From Pseudomonas fortuita (lineage in GTDB: Bacteria > Pseudomonadota > Gammaproteobacteria > Pseudomonadales > Pseudomonadaceae), in assembly GCF_026898135.2 (NCBI RefSeq), contig NZ_CP114035.2:4753501-4817500 (forward strand): 64,000 nt of DNA, given 5' to 3'. The notes under the pieces are model-generated. The model was not told the origin of the DNA and did not search any database. It saw nothing but the letters and a program-made list of their open reading frames with translations. How positions within the stretch are numbered: position 1 is the stretch's first letter; the number at the start of each line of letters is the position of its first letter. Made by a program: the position numbers and the translations under genes. This document shows positions 27,252 to 35,090 of this stretch, piece after piece.

Positions 27252-28112
27252 TCAGATCAGTTCCCAGGTGCCGTTGGCTTGTTTGCAGAAGGTGTTCTGC
27301 TCTTGCTCGGTCTTGCCGCTTTGCGACTTCAGGCTGACAGTGACCGGGCGGCAGGCAGCTTCGGCGGCGACCGTTTCGGTCGGCAGCGACTGCACCGAAT
27401 CCAGGTCGAAGCCTTGGGTTTCCTTGTTGGCGGCAACGTCCAGCTCGTCCAGGTTCACCGCTGGCGTCACGCGCTTGGCCAAGGCCTGCGCCTTGGGCTC
27501 GACGTAGTTCTTGTGCACGTAACCCACGGTCACGCCCTTGCGCCCGACCAGGATCCAGTCGCCAGTGGCGCCGACGGCGGTGAACTCGGTATGGTTCTTC
27601 AGGCTGCCGACTTTTTCACCCGTCTGGTTCGGAGCGGCGCGCACGTTAAGGTTGTCGCTGATGGTCACGTATGGCTCGTTGATCAGCTTCATCGACGGCA
27701 CCGCCTGAATCTTCGGCGCACGCTTGACCTCAACCTTTTTGGTCTGGGTGTATTCCTTGCCCGGCACGATCTGGGCGGTGGCGCCCGAGTGGTCAGACTT
27801 CCAGGTCACTGGCTGGGTACTGGCAGTGGTCTGCTGCTGGCTCAGTACTTCCTGGGTGCGCAGCGCCAGGGCCTGCTGGTCCTTCTCGTCCAGCATGTGG
27901 CCGATGCGGTTACCCACGTAGGCACCGATGCCGCCGGCAATCAGGGCTGCGGCGATCTTGCCGTTGCCGCTGCCCATGGTCGAGCCGATGGCCACACCGG
28001 CCAGGCCGCCGATCACGGTGCCCGCTTGCTCTTTGCTGATCCCGAGCTGTGCACAGGCCGTGGTAGAGGCGATGGCGACCGCCAGAAGGGACGCGACGAA
28101 TTTCTTACGCAA
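27252..28112 (-). CDS. Glycine-zipper outer-membrane lipoprotein with SH3-like domain
   Basis: A 286-residue protein. TTG 28112 is chosen because GGAG lies 8 bases upstream and the protein then starts with a signal sequence (RKKFVASLLAVAIAS) ending in a plausible lipobox cysteine (TTAC). Next is a glycine-zipper segment (AGTVIGGLAGVAIGSTMGSG to IGAYVGNRIGHMLDE), as in the 17-kDa surface antigen family. A bacterial SH3 domain follows (VTISDNLNVRAAPNQTGEKVGSL to GYVHKNYVEPK), a fold that often binds peptidoglycan. The C-terminal about 90 residues are unrecognised. As first gene of the operon it may anchor the other two exported proteins to the wall or outer membrane. Confidence 0.82.
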   Translation of the reverse strand: MRKKFVASLLAVAIASTTACAQLGISKEQAGTVIGGLAGVAIGSTMGSGNGKIAAALIAGGIGAYVGNRIGHMLDEKDQQALALRTQEVLSQQQTTASTQPVTWKSDHSGATAQIVPGKEYTQTKKVEVKRAPKIQAVPSMKLINEPYVTISDNLNVRAAPNQTGEKVGSLKNHTEFTAVGATGDWILVGRKGVTVGYVHKNYVEPKAQALAKRVTPAVNLDELDVAANKETQGFDLDSVQSLPTETVAAEAACRPVTVSLKSQSGKTEQEQNTFCKQANGTWELI

Positions 28113-28612
28113 GTGGAGCACTCCATTTTCGGTGGGGCGCACAGCCGCGTACCGCAGCCAACAGTTGGCGGCAGCATTCAGAGTTGTGCAGTTTTTGGGG
28201 TGAGAGAGCAGCACTGGCCACGAACGGCAATTCAACCGTCGAGCGAAGGGCGCAGAGGCATACCAGTACGGCGCGAAGCATCCAACGAATCCATGTCAGG
28301 AAGAGGTCACCGCCCAGCGCACGTAATCATTACGGCGTTTGGCCTGGGCGTGAGGGGCTTGTAGGGGGCGCATTGTAGCGCAAGGTGCCATTGACAGTTC
28401 AAGACAAAATGTTGCGAGAAGCCGGTGTGATCTACGAGTACAAGCCGGCAGCGTTTGCACTCCGGCCTCGCCGCCCTCAGGCACTGCACAGTCCCTGTGG
28501 GAGCGGGTTCACCCGCGAAGAGGCCAGCAAAGCGCTCGACTGGGTTGTAAAGCGAGCCTTTGCCGACGATAGTTCAGGGCACTGCCTTCGTATTGCCCAA
28601 CAGGAACTCACC
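28113..28612. other. 500-base intergenic region with one REP unit
   Basis: The gap between the divergent lipoprotein operon and the LysE gene. It contains a single REP unit at 28494-28525 (CCTGTGGGAGCGGGTTCACC followed by CGCGAAGAGGCC). Short open frames exist on both strands but lack ribosome sites and recognisable protein sequence. Promoters for both flanking genes must lie here; none is convincing by eye. Confidence 0.6.
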
Positions 28613-29230
28613 ATGCTCGGCGTCACCGACTACGGCGCATTCGTCATCGCCTTCATCATCCTTCTGGCCATCCCCGGCCCGGGCAATTTCGCCCTGATCA
28701 CCGCCACTGGCAAGGGCGGTATCAAGGCTGGCCTGGCCGCGACACTTGGAGTGATCGTGGGTGACCAGGTGCTGCTGTGGCTGGCGGTAGCCGGCGTCGC
28801 CACCTTGCTGGCCACCTACCCCACGGCCTTCCATATGGTGCAATGGGCCGGTGCTGCGTACCTGGCGTACCTGGGCCTGCGCATGCTACTGAGCAAACCC
28901 GGTGGCTCCGCACACAGCTGCCGCATGGACAACGGCCAGTACTTGCGCCAGACCATGATGATCACCCTGCTCAACCCCAAGGCGATCATGTTCTACATGG
29001 CGTTTTTCCCGCTGTTCGTCGACCCGGTGAAGCACCAAGGGCTGGTGACGTTCGGTTTCATGGCTGCGACGGTGGCGGTGGTGACCTTCGCGTATGGGCT
29101 GATTGCCGTGGTGCTGACGCACCAGTTGGCTGAACGCATGCGTGCAAACCCGCGCATCAGCAACCTGTTCGAACGGCTGGCGGGGGCTTGTCTGGTAGGG
29201 TTTGGTATCAAGTTGGCGGCGATGCGCTGA
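28613..29230 (+). CDS. LysE family amino acid/homoserine exporter
   Basis: A 205-residue inner-membrane exporter of the RhtB/LysE family with about five or six transmembrane segments. The family start MLGVTDYGAFVIAFIILL leads into the hallmark PGPGNFALITATGKGG near residue 25. YLAYLGLRMLL and the LNPKAIMFYMAFFPLFVD block near 125 are also diagnostic. ATG 28613 follows AGGA; the frame is open upstream but runs through a REP element. Members export lysine, homoserine, threonine or related solutes; the substrate is not determined here. It is convergent with the AAA ATPase gene. Confidence 0.9.
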   Translation: MLGVTDYGAFVIAFIILLAIPGPGNFALITATGKGGIKAGLAATLGVIVGDQVLLWLAVAGVATLLATYPTAFHMVQWAGAAYLAYLGLRMLLSKPGGSAHSCRMDNGQYLRQTMMITLLNPKAIMFYMAFFPLFVDPVKHQGLVTFGFMAATVAVVTFAYGLIAVVLTHQLAERMRANPRISNLFERLAGACLVGFGIKLAAMR

Positions 29231-29255
29231 GCAAGGCCGCGGCACAGTTTGTGGC

Positions 29256-30419
29256 TCAACCCTGGCGACGCATGAACTCTGCAAAAAGCGGTACGGTGAA
29301 ATCCAGCACACCATGATCGGTGCTGTAGGCCATGCCTTTGGCGATGACCTTGGCTCTTATGGGGCCAAGTGACGATTGGGTTCGGCCCATGGCCTTGGCG
29401 ATATCACCTACCGCATAAGGCCCATCGCCAAGCTCCGACATGGCTCTGACGAAAAGCACTTCGCTGGGTGTCAACTGGTCGATACGCACCCTGAAGAAAC
29501 CTGCATCCAGCAAAGCCAGGGTTTCCGAGTAGGATTGAACGACATCACCCAGCGATATCTCTGGCCCCTCGGCACAGTTCCACGCCGTGGACGCCCACTC
29601 TTGTAAAAAGAACGGATAGCCCTTGGTACGCACGACAATCTCTTGCAAGGCGGCCTCTGCAATGGTTGCCTCCTCGTCCAGGATCGGCTTGAGCACGGCC
29701 TGGGCAGCAGCATCGGCATCAAGTGCATTGATTTCCGGATACAGGAACAGCCGCTCTGCATAGGATTTCGCCTCACCTGCCAACCGCGCGACCTGAGGCA
29801 GCCCGGCCCCCACAAGCAGCACCGGCAGGCCTTCCTGAGACATTTTGTGCATGGAGACAATCAGGGCCCTGAGATCGGCCTCACTCAGGTACTGGACTTC
29901 GTCGATCAACAGAATCCAGCCTTTGCCTGCGGCCTGGGCCGCACGCCCGATAACGTTGAACAGGTCTGGCAGGTCGTATTGAAGATTGCCACTGTCCGCA
30001 AGGCCGGGCTCTGGCTCTACACCCACTTCCACACCGGCGATATCGATCTTGAAGATGGAGGCAAACCCACGCAGGCCCTTCAGGCCCTGATTTGCAATTT
30101 GCTTGGCGGCTTCCACGGTGGACAGAGAGCGCATGACCTTGCGCATTTCCGGGTAAAGAAGGCGCGCAAGGCTTTCCTCTTCCGGCGACTCGACCTTGGA
30201 GACCAGCAAGCCCGCTTGCTCTGCAATTTTCCCGACTTCATTCAAGAGCACCGTTTTGCCAGTCCCTCTCAAGCCAAGCAGCATCATGGAGCGCGCGCTG
30301 CGCCCGTTGATAGCCCGCCCACACGAAACGCGCGCGTGCTCAAGCACCACATCGCGGCCTGCCAGCTCAGGCGGTCTGCTGCCGGCGCCGGGTGCGAAAG
30401 GGTTGCGGTACGGGTCCAT
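29256..30419 (-). CDS. Orc1/Cdc6-like AAA ATPase with C-terminal winged helix
   Basis: A 387-residue cytoplasmic ATPase. It opens with NPFAPGAGSRPPELAGRDVVL, a start seen in a family of stand-alone bacterial AAA proteins. Walker A is GLRGTGKT near residue 50, Walker B is ILLIDEVQ near 170, and a sensor-like segment LLVGAGLPQVARLAGE follows. The C-terminal about 90 residues (LTPSEVLFVRAMSELGDGPYAVGDIAKAMGRTQSSL) look like a winged helix that could bind DNA. GGAGG lies 7 bases before ATG. It has no operon partner, and a 13-bp-arm palindrome lies 28 bases upstream of the start. It may be a regulator or part of a mobile or defence function; the role is unknown. Confidence 0.8.
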   Translation of the reverse strand: MDPYRNPFAPGAGSRPPELAGRDVVLEHARVSCGRAINGRSARSMMLLGLRGTGKTVLLNEVGKIAEQAGLLVSKVESPEEESLARLLYPEMRKVMRSLSTVEAAKQIANQGLKGLRGFASIFKIDIAGVEVGVEPEPGLADSGNLQYDLPDLFNVIGRAAQAAGKGWILLIDEVQYLSEADLRALIVSMHKMSQEGLPVLLVGAGLPQVARLAGEAKSYAERLFLYPEINALDADAAAQAVLKPILDEEATIAEAALQEIVVRTKGYPFFLQEWASTAWNCAEGPEISLGDVVQSYSETLALLDAGFFRVRIDQLTPSEVLFVRAMSELGDGPYAVGDIAKAMGRTQSSLGPIRAKVIAKGMAYSTDHGVLDFTVPLFAEFMRRQG

Positions 30420-30446
30420 GGGCTGCCTCCAGAGAACGGTTATAGC

Positions 30447-30483
30447 AATAGATAGCGAAGTCTAGCGATTTTCGCTATCTATT
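30447..30483. promoter_or_regulatory. Large palindrome in the AAA ATPase promoter
   Basis: AATAGATAGCGAA (30447-30459) is exactly mirrored by TTCGCTATCTATT (30471-30483), with an 11-base spacer that itself contains TAGCGA. It is AT-rich against a GC-rich background. The position fits an operator for autoregulation by the ATPase's own winged helix or by another regulator. The remaining bases up to 30640 show no feature. Confidence 0.65.
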
Positions 30484-30642
30484 AGTAGATTTCGGTAGCG
30501 TTTGCCCTTCGGCGCTGCAAATCAGCCCCCGTCCTACAGCTTGAACTCAGAATTATTCCCTTCCTTGTAGGGCGTTTCCCAAACATACTGGCAACCCGCT
30601 CAAACTGTTGCGACGGATTCGGTCGCGCTCTAGTCTCGGCTT

Positions 30643-30782
30643 GTCGTTGTGAAATCAGCGACCGGCTTTGACAGGCCGACGACTCAAGTTTCCGTTGCAG
30701 CGCTTAATGGCAGCTGTGCATGGGGCACATTCGTGTGCGCCGGGTCCTTGGGTACCGGTCTGTCAACCCATGTATAGCTGCC
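30643..30782 (+). ncRNA. Candidate structured RNA leader
   Basis: On the plus strand a 7-bp hairpin (GTCGTTG 30643-30649 with CAGCGAC 30656-30662) is followed by a short GC hairpin (30662-30678). Then comes a 16-bp long-range helix formed by 30709-30724 (GGCAGCTGTGCATGGG) and 30767-30782 (CCCATGTATAGCTGCC). All 16 positions pair, two of them as G-U. Inside that helix is GCACA-TTCG-TGTGC (30725-30738), a classic UUCG tetraloop hairpin. G-U pairs work only on this strand, so the structure is more likely RNA than a DNA site. It ends 51 bases before a small protein gene and could be its 5' leader or a separate small RNA. Confidence 0.5.
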
Positions 30783-30833
30783 TCCATTCGTTTGACAGCG
30801 TTGCCAGGCGGCTCCACTACCCAAGGAGCTTAC

Positions 30834-31097
30834 ATGCGCAAGATGGTCCCCGATCCACCCTACTCCCTCGATTCCACCCAGGCTCTGCAAGACACACTGG
30901 TCCAGTCCTCAGAGTACATACTCTGCGCCCTGTCCGTGGCCCGCCAGTCCATACAACTCAAGCCTACCGCCCACAGCTCGATTGTGATGCAGGCCGTGAT
31001 CCATGAAATGGAGGAGGTACAGAGCCTGGTGGAGTCGGCATTGATGCAATTGCAGATGCGGCCGCACTTACCCAGTGAGCCGTACATCTTGCACTAG
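30834..31097 (+). CDS. DUF6124-like small Pseudomonas protein
   Basis: An 87-residue, probably cytoplasmic protein with no signal or membrane segment. The visible pattern is an N-terminal PDPP motif, then an amphipathic helical core (ALQDTLVQSSEYILCALSVA) and a second helix containing IHEMEEVQSLVESALMQLQ. This resembles the small DUF6124/DUF3077-type proteins that occur in several copies in Pseudomonas. AAGGAG precedes ATG 30834. It lies directly after the candidate structured RNA. The function is unknown. Confidence 0.75.
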   Translation: MRKMVPDPPYSLDSTQALQDTLVQSSEYILCALSVARQSIQLKPTAHSSIVMQAVIHEMEEVQSLVESALMQLQMRPHLPSEPYILH

Positions 31098-31105
31098 CAG
31101 GCCAG

Positions 31106-31197
31106 GCCTCTTCGCGGCTAAAGCCGCTCCCACAGGTTATCTCCGCCCTCAGGCACTGCACAGCACCTGTGGGAGCGGGTTCACCCGCGAAGAGACC
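31106..31197. repeat. REP pair
   Basis: Arms 31106-31137 and 31166-31197 carry GCCTCTTCGCGG...CCGCTCCCACAGG and its imperfect complement. It separates two small Pseudomonas-type genes. Confidence 0.85.
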
Positions 31198-31232
31198 AGC
31201 CCAGGCAACCCAGAACCCAGGGAAACAAATCA

Positions 31233-31505
31233 ATGCCCACCGACAACACACAAGAAGCCACCACCGTCGGCAAGACCTGCTTCTACCAAGGCGAAAACAA
31301 CACCCACCCGCTGTTCCGCATCGAACCCGGCATCCCCTGCCAGGACGCCCGCGAACAGGCATCCGAACTGATGGGCTACGTGCGCGACCTGATCATCACC
31401 GGCCTGATGGACGGCGACCAGAAACTGATCTGGGCCTCGCACTACCTGAGCGCGATGGCCAAGGCGCTGCTGGATGATGCTGAATTGGGGATGATGAAAA
31501 AATAA
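31233..31505 (+). CDS. DUF3077 family small protein
   Basis: A 90-residue protein. The segment GKTCFYQGENNTHPLFRIEPGIPC followed by DAREQASELMGYVRDL (residues about 13-55, read in two parts) is the typical DUF3077 core. In these proteins a helical bundle is predicted. The C-terminal helix includes HYLSAMAKALLDDAE. Members are found in several copies per Pseudomonas genome and have no assigned role. The start ATG 31233 is weakly supported by an upstream GGGAAA. The next sequence downstream is a decayed toxin gene. Confidence 0.8.
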   Translation: MPTDNTQEATTVGKTCFYQGENNTHPLFRIEPGIPCQDAREQASELMGYVRDLIITGLMDGDQKLIWASHYLSAMAKALLDDAELGMMKK

Positions 31506-31524
31506 GGCACAACCCAAAGCCCGT

Positions 31525-31663
31525 TTGTGCGCCGAGTATCGGACATACTTCGTACGAACGGGCTCGCCCCACTACCTGATGCGGTAGCGATAAAAAGGAT
31601 CAGCACAGAGCTATCAAGCGCGCCAAGGAAATTCTTGATGTTGTACGAGGCAAACGCAGATGA
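31525..31663 (+). pseudogene. Relic of a RelE/ParE-type toxin (COG3657-like), 3' part only
   Basis: In one frame the DNA encodes AEYRTYFVRTGSPHYL up to 31578. After loss of a few bases another frame continues CGSDKKDQHRAIKRAKEIL and ends at TGA 31661-31663. Joined, this matches the C-terminal half of addiction-module killer proteins, which read GYRVYF...LLLCGGDKSTQ..DI..AK. The 5' half is missing; the sequence before 31525 does not continue the protein. The stop codon overlaps the ATG of the next frame as ATGA, the usual coupling of toxin and antitoxin in this family. Confidence 0.65.
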
Positions 31664-32005
31664 GCGACAAATTCACCCCCGAAGACATGCCCATTCTTGA
31701 GCTGGACTTGAGCAATACCAAGCGCTTCGAGGCTTCCCGGTTTCTTGGTAGCCCCAAAACCATCGCGGCTTTCCTGGCAGAGGCGATGAAGGCTAACGAC
31801 GCTCAAACCTTGATGCATGCTCTGGGTGAAGTGGCAAAACCCAAGGCGTGAATCAATTTGTGCAAGACGCAGGCGTCAATTGGGAATCTCTTAATAAAGC
31901 CTAAAGGGCGGCGATAAAACTCGTTTCACTACTATTCAGAAGCTCATGATACCCCTAGGATTTGAGGTAACTGATAGGCCGCTCAAGAGGCTCCCAGCCG
32001 CATAA
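31660..32005 (+). pseudogene. Relic of the cognate HTH antitoxin, two frameshifts
   Basis: The first frame runs 63 codons (MSDKFTPEDMPILELDLSN to LMHALGEVAKPKA) and stops at 31851. The family sequence resumes in a second frame as QGVNQFVQDAGVNWESLNKA, stopping after KA at about 31902. It resumes again in a third frame as LKGGDKTRFTTIQKLMIPLG and on to TAA 32003-32005. Together these give a full-length COG3636-type antitoxin (SPKTIAAFLAEA, then the helix-turn-helix AGV..ESL.KAL). The DNA-binding half is therefore lost. The short first frame could still be translated. Confidence 0.7.
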
Positions 32006-32239
32006 TAGAATACCGCCAGATAGGTACACCGGTGGAAAAAAACCTGCCCGGGCTTCAACGAAAAATGCCCTGAGCACCTTCACATCCAAGAGCTTCATCT
32101 CTCAGATGAAGTACCGCCTCAATAGGCATGTATCACCGAAGAAACCAGCCACATAACTTTTCCAGCTATTCGACATGGAAGAAATCAATCAGAAATCTAT
32201 GCTGAACAAACATCATCTGACACAGGAAATTAGCTCATT

Positions 32240-32833
32240 ATGACTATTATTCCCGGTTTTTTGGATATCAGGCCTCACAATCCAGTAGATGTTGAGGCAG
32301 CCTAGCAAGATTTTGTGCGATCCGTAGACGGCAATGTCGTAGAGGACCTGCTACCTCACCCCAGACCTTTTGAAAATGCGGACTTTCTCTTTCCAACCGT
32401 CCGTTCGGTGGCAGAGCCCAAATAAATAAAAACTGAGTTCGAGAAATCACCAGCTTTCATGAACAGGTACCCATTACTGATGGAGCGGTTGACAAATGAG
32501 GATCCAGACTGGCGCCCCTTGCTTTTTGGGGGTACCGGCTCCTATCCGCAGTGGTTCTCAACTGAAGTCATACGCCTATTTCGACCTCCGACTCAGCGAA
32601 TTCTCAAAAAGGCTAACAGTCAGATAAAGGAGACGAAGAGGCACTTCAAGATCAACAGTTCCACGGGTATTCTTGTGTTCGCAAATGATGGTTTTACCGC
32701 CCTTGAGCCCCATTTCGTGCAGGCCTTAGCAAGTAATCTCCTTGTTAATTCTTACTCTTCAATTGATTGTTTTCTCTACATGACCGCAAATCGATACGTA
32801 GAGGTTGATGGCAGTGACGGGATTCGCTTATAG
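32240..32833 (+). pseudogene. Nuclease-like gene interrupted by two in-frame stop codons
   Basis: One continuous frame of 198 codons begins at ATG 32240. It carries TAG at 32303 (codon 22) and TAA at 32423 (codon 62), and ends at TAG 32831. The protein sequence continues sensibly across both stops: MTIIPGFLDIRPHNPVDVEA, QDFVRSVDGNVVEDLLPHP, NADFLFPTVRSVAEPK, then RILKKANSQIKETKRHFKIN and STGILVFANDGFTALEP. The D...E-x-K arrangement in ADF...AEPK resembles a PD-(D/E)xK nuclease core, which is an inference. Only the last 124 codons remain open from ATG 32459. A 22-codon frame (from ATG 32175) overlaps its start as ATGA and may be the tail of a lost upstream partner. Confidence 0.6.
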
Positions 32834-32885
32834 CCCTTGTACTCCGTGACCTCCAGCCGGATTAGGCTGACGGAGCAATCACATC

Positions 32886-32990
32886 CTACAGACGGGACAT
32901 CAGATTATTTTTAAATTCCAACAGCTTCTGCTTAGGCTGGTCGTACAATGTTGAATACCTCTCACTTGAAACTGGTTTTGGAGAGGACAT
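32886..32990 (-). CDS. Possible 34-residue small ORF
   Basis: ATG 32990 to TAG 32886 encodes SSPKPVSSERYSTLYDQPKQ followed by a helical tail. There is no recognised family and no clear ribosome site. It could be the start of a truncated gene in this decayed region. It lies in the 244-base gap between the nuclease-like pseudogene and the next small gene. Confidence 0.25.
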   Translation of the reverse strand: MSSPKPVSSERYSTLYDQPKQKLLEFKNNLMSRL

Positions 32991-33077
32991 ACTTATATTC
33001 ACGAATGCTAGGCAAAAGCCCCCGTTAGGAGGCTGATATTTACGGCAGCGGGATTTAGAATTGTAGTAAAAACCATC

Positions 33078-33329
33078 CTAGAGAATACAAGCCCCCAACA
33101 ATATACTCTCTTGCTGGAGTATCTTTTTAAATTTCTCTTTGCAATCTATATCGGACAGCTCGTCTTGATCGTTCACCGAGATACTCAGAATGTCACCGAC
33201 AAGACTCACGTCAGCTGTTCCAAACGCATTTCTAGCATCTTCAACACATGCTTTGAATTTCATGTCCAGTTCGTCTTGCGACAGATCGTCCTTCTGAAAC
33301 TGGTGTAGCTTGAAGCTGTAGGTTTTCAT
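33078..33329 (-). CDS. Hypothetical 83-residue acidic protein
   Basis: A small soluble protein (MKTYSFKLHQFQKDDLSQDE onward) with alternating charged and hydrophobic residues and no signal or membrane segment. I do not recognise the family. Base composition is AT-rich like the adjacent genes. It is 152 bases downstream of the neighbouring minus-strand operon and might be its last member or an independent gene. A weak AGG lies upstream of the ATG. The small size and acidic character would suit an immunity or inhibitor protein, but nothing specific supports that. Confidence 0.5.
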   Translation of the reverse strand: MKTYSFKLHQFQKDDLSQDELDMKFKACVEDARNAFGTADVSLVGDILSISVNDQDELSDIDCKEKFKKILQQESILLGACIL

Positions 33330-33481
33330 AACACGACCTAGTGATCATTCCTGATAGGGGCAGTGTATTCGGTCTCGACCTCACTATCAACCACATGAAC
33401 CATCCTACCTGTATTACTTTTCCCAGCCAGGAAGCACAGACAGGTTCCAAGCGCCCACTTCTCGCGGCGCGGGGCTTGAAA

Positions 33482-34150
33482 TCAGTAGGTATTACTGCCC
33501 ATGAGGATTTTGCTATAAAACACTTCTCCGAAAGAAGTGGCATCTATAGAGAACGGCATATCTGAAGTATCTCCACTTCGATTTAGTCTGCACCTAAATT
33601 TGAGTAACCCATAGTTTGCCAATAGTTGAGCTGCTGGTGCATCAACGCCTATCATCCCTTTTAATTGATAGCATTGCTTTAGCTGTTGCTGTAGATATGG
33701 GTTCATAGCCTTTATTACGTGGGCATAGATATCAAAAGTGTACTTACTTATCGTACCCAGAGTCAGGAGCGCAAAGGCACGCCCAAGCATTGCAGCAAGT
33801 TTAGGATGATCCAGCTTGTCCAGAATCATCAACGCCACTTCACCTACATTCTCTATTCCGGCATCATCAGCACAGTTCTCATTTAAGAACTCAATTCGCT
33901 TTTGGTTAGGCACCTTGTCAATCTCACAGAGAAAGGCAAGCATGTTCTTTGCGAAAAAGTATGCCGAAACTTTGTTTCCCATTTTGTACAAGCTAACGGC
34001 GATATTGAGGATGGGAATATCTTTCAATACGCCGTCAACTCCACTATCTTCCAACACAGAATCAATTGCAACTTCGCCGCCATCTTTGAAAAGCTCTAAT
34101 GCTTGTTCGCTATTCTTGATCGTGGTGAGAAAATTACTAACGGCACCCAT
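33482..34150 (-). CDS. Uncharacterised protein in the accessory operon
   Basis: A 222-residue helical protein (from ATG 34150, chosen because GGAG lies 6 bases upstream; in-frame ATGs at 34168, 34180 and 34204 lack good ribosome sites). The visible segments are a DIPILNIAVSLYKMGNKVSA block near residue 45 with amphipathic or membrane-associating character, then AKNMLAFLCEIDKV and a charged helical middle (VALMILDKLDHPKLAAMLGRA). I do not recognise a named family, although proteins with this DIP...K.G..V..Y pattern occur as scattered accessory genes. It follows the HEPN-like gene by 78 bases. Confidence 0.65.
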   Translation of the reverse strand: MGAVSNFLTTIKNSEQALELFKDGGEVAIDSVLEDSGVDGVLKDIPILNIAVSLYKMGNKVSAYFFAKNMLAFLCEIDKVPNQKRIEFLNENCADDAGIENVGEVALMILDKLDHPKLAAMLGRAFALLTLGTISKYTFDIYAHVIKAMNPYLQQQLKQCYQLKGMIGVDAPAAQLLANYGLLKFRCRLNRSGDTSDMPFSIDATSFGEVFYSKILMGSNTY

Positions 34151-34228
34151 GAGTTTCTCCGCTGGCATGACAGGATACATCTGCCTCGGGGGTGGATTCC
34201 CCATAGCTTTTTGTGAAGACTTTATTAA

Positions 34229-35086
34229 TCAGCTTGATTTTAATTCGGCATTGTCAAGTTCAATGCATTCCTTGATCAGTAAAGCATATTCAATCAACGT
34301 ACTAAATAGAGACGACATAGTGTCGTGGTAAGCCCCAATAACTGCCCCCGGCCCTTCGTCTACTGGAAACTCAAGAAGGTCCACTAGCTTGGCGCCTCGG
34401 TGAGAGACAAAGTATGACTCAACGTAAGAGCGTACATCCCTCATACTTACATTACTCAACTCAGCTTGCATAGACTTAATTAGAGCATCAAAGTCCTTGC
34501 AGTAGCCGCCATTATGTACAATCAAATGGCGTAGCTTTTCTATCAATACAAATGCAACCCTATAGTTATTGCCTTTTCTCGCCTCGTATTCCCGGAAATG
34601 TGCAGAACGCTCCCGGAGTGCTTTTAGTTGTAGATACGGAGTGCCTTTGTTCTTACGGCGTGGGTTGTAGTAGTGGCTTAAGTCTTTTGATCGGTCGTAT
34701 TTCCACCCATCAGGACGCACCCAAAGACTGCTGCCTCTAACGCCGCAGTCCGCGTATACTATCTCTATAAAGTCCTCAAACGCTTCATAGGCTTCTGCCA
34801 GTAGCCACTGATAGGTTTTGAGTTTATGCAGCGTGTTCAGCTCAATCTGGTCTTGCAGTTTATATGTCTTGGTTTTAATTGTGACTTCTTCAGAGGTCGA
34901 GGGCGATGTGTACCTTACGAAGTAGTAAGGACCGTGATCTTCTTTATCCACCCAATCTGGAAGCTGCTCATGGTGCTGAATCAGTTTCTTCCCCTGCTCA
35001 TGGAAAATGTCAGCGGTCACTCTTTTATACACGTCAGCATTAGTGATTTTCTCTAAAAGCTGCTGAAATTCATCCTGCACTATCAT
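34229..35086 (-). CDS. Uncharacterised protein with HEPN-like RxxxxH motif
   Basis: A 285-residue soluble protein, mostly helical. The segment LIEKLRHLIVHNGGYCKDFD near residue 190 contains R-x4-H followed by Asn. This is the pattern of the catalytic Rx4-6H motif of HEPN ribonucleases common in toxin-antitoxin and abortive-infection systems. The preceding region (LKTYQWLLAEAYEAFEDFIE) would supply the first helices of such a bundle. AAGGA lies 8 bases before ATG 35086. The 48-codon gene ends 4 bases upstream, so translation is coupled. The HEPN assignment is by motif only and needs structural comparison. Confidence 0.65.
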   Translation of the reverse strand: MIVQDEFQQLLEKITNADVYKRVTADIFHEQGKKLIQHHEQLPDWVDKEDHGPYYFVRYTSPSTSEEVTIKTKTYKLQDQIELNTLHKLKTYQWLLAEAYEAFEDFIEIVYADCGVRGSSLWVRPDGWKYDRSKDLSHYYNPRRKNKGTPYLQLKALRERSAHFREYEARKGNNYRVAFVLIEKLRHLIVHNGGYCKDFDALIKSMQAELSNVSMRDVRSYVESYFVSHRGAKLVDLLEFPVDEGPGAVIGAYHDTMSSLFSTLIEYALLIKECIELDNAELKSS

Positions 35087-35090
35087 TTCA

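Noticed and set aside
25327..27507. 726-codon frame antisense to the Pro-Ala-rich exported protein
   Set aside because: The Gly/Arg/Cys-rich composition is the mirror of the Pro/Ala linker DNA; the minus-strand gene has a signal peptide and operon spacing.
28385..28612. N-terminal extension of the LysE exporter by 76 codons
   Set aside because: It reads through a REP element, and the normal family start with AGGA upstream is at 28613.
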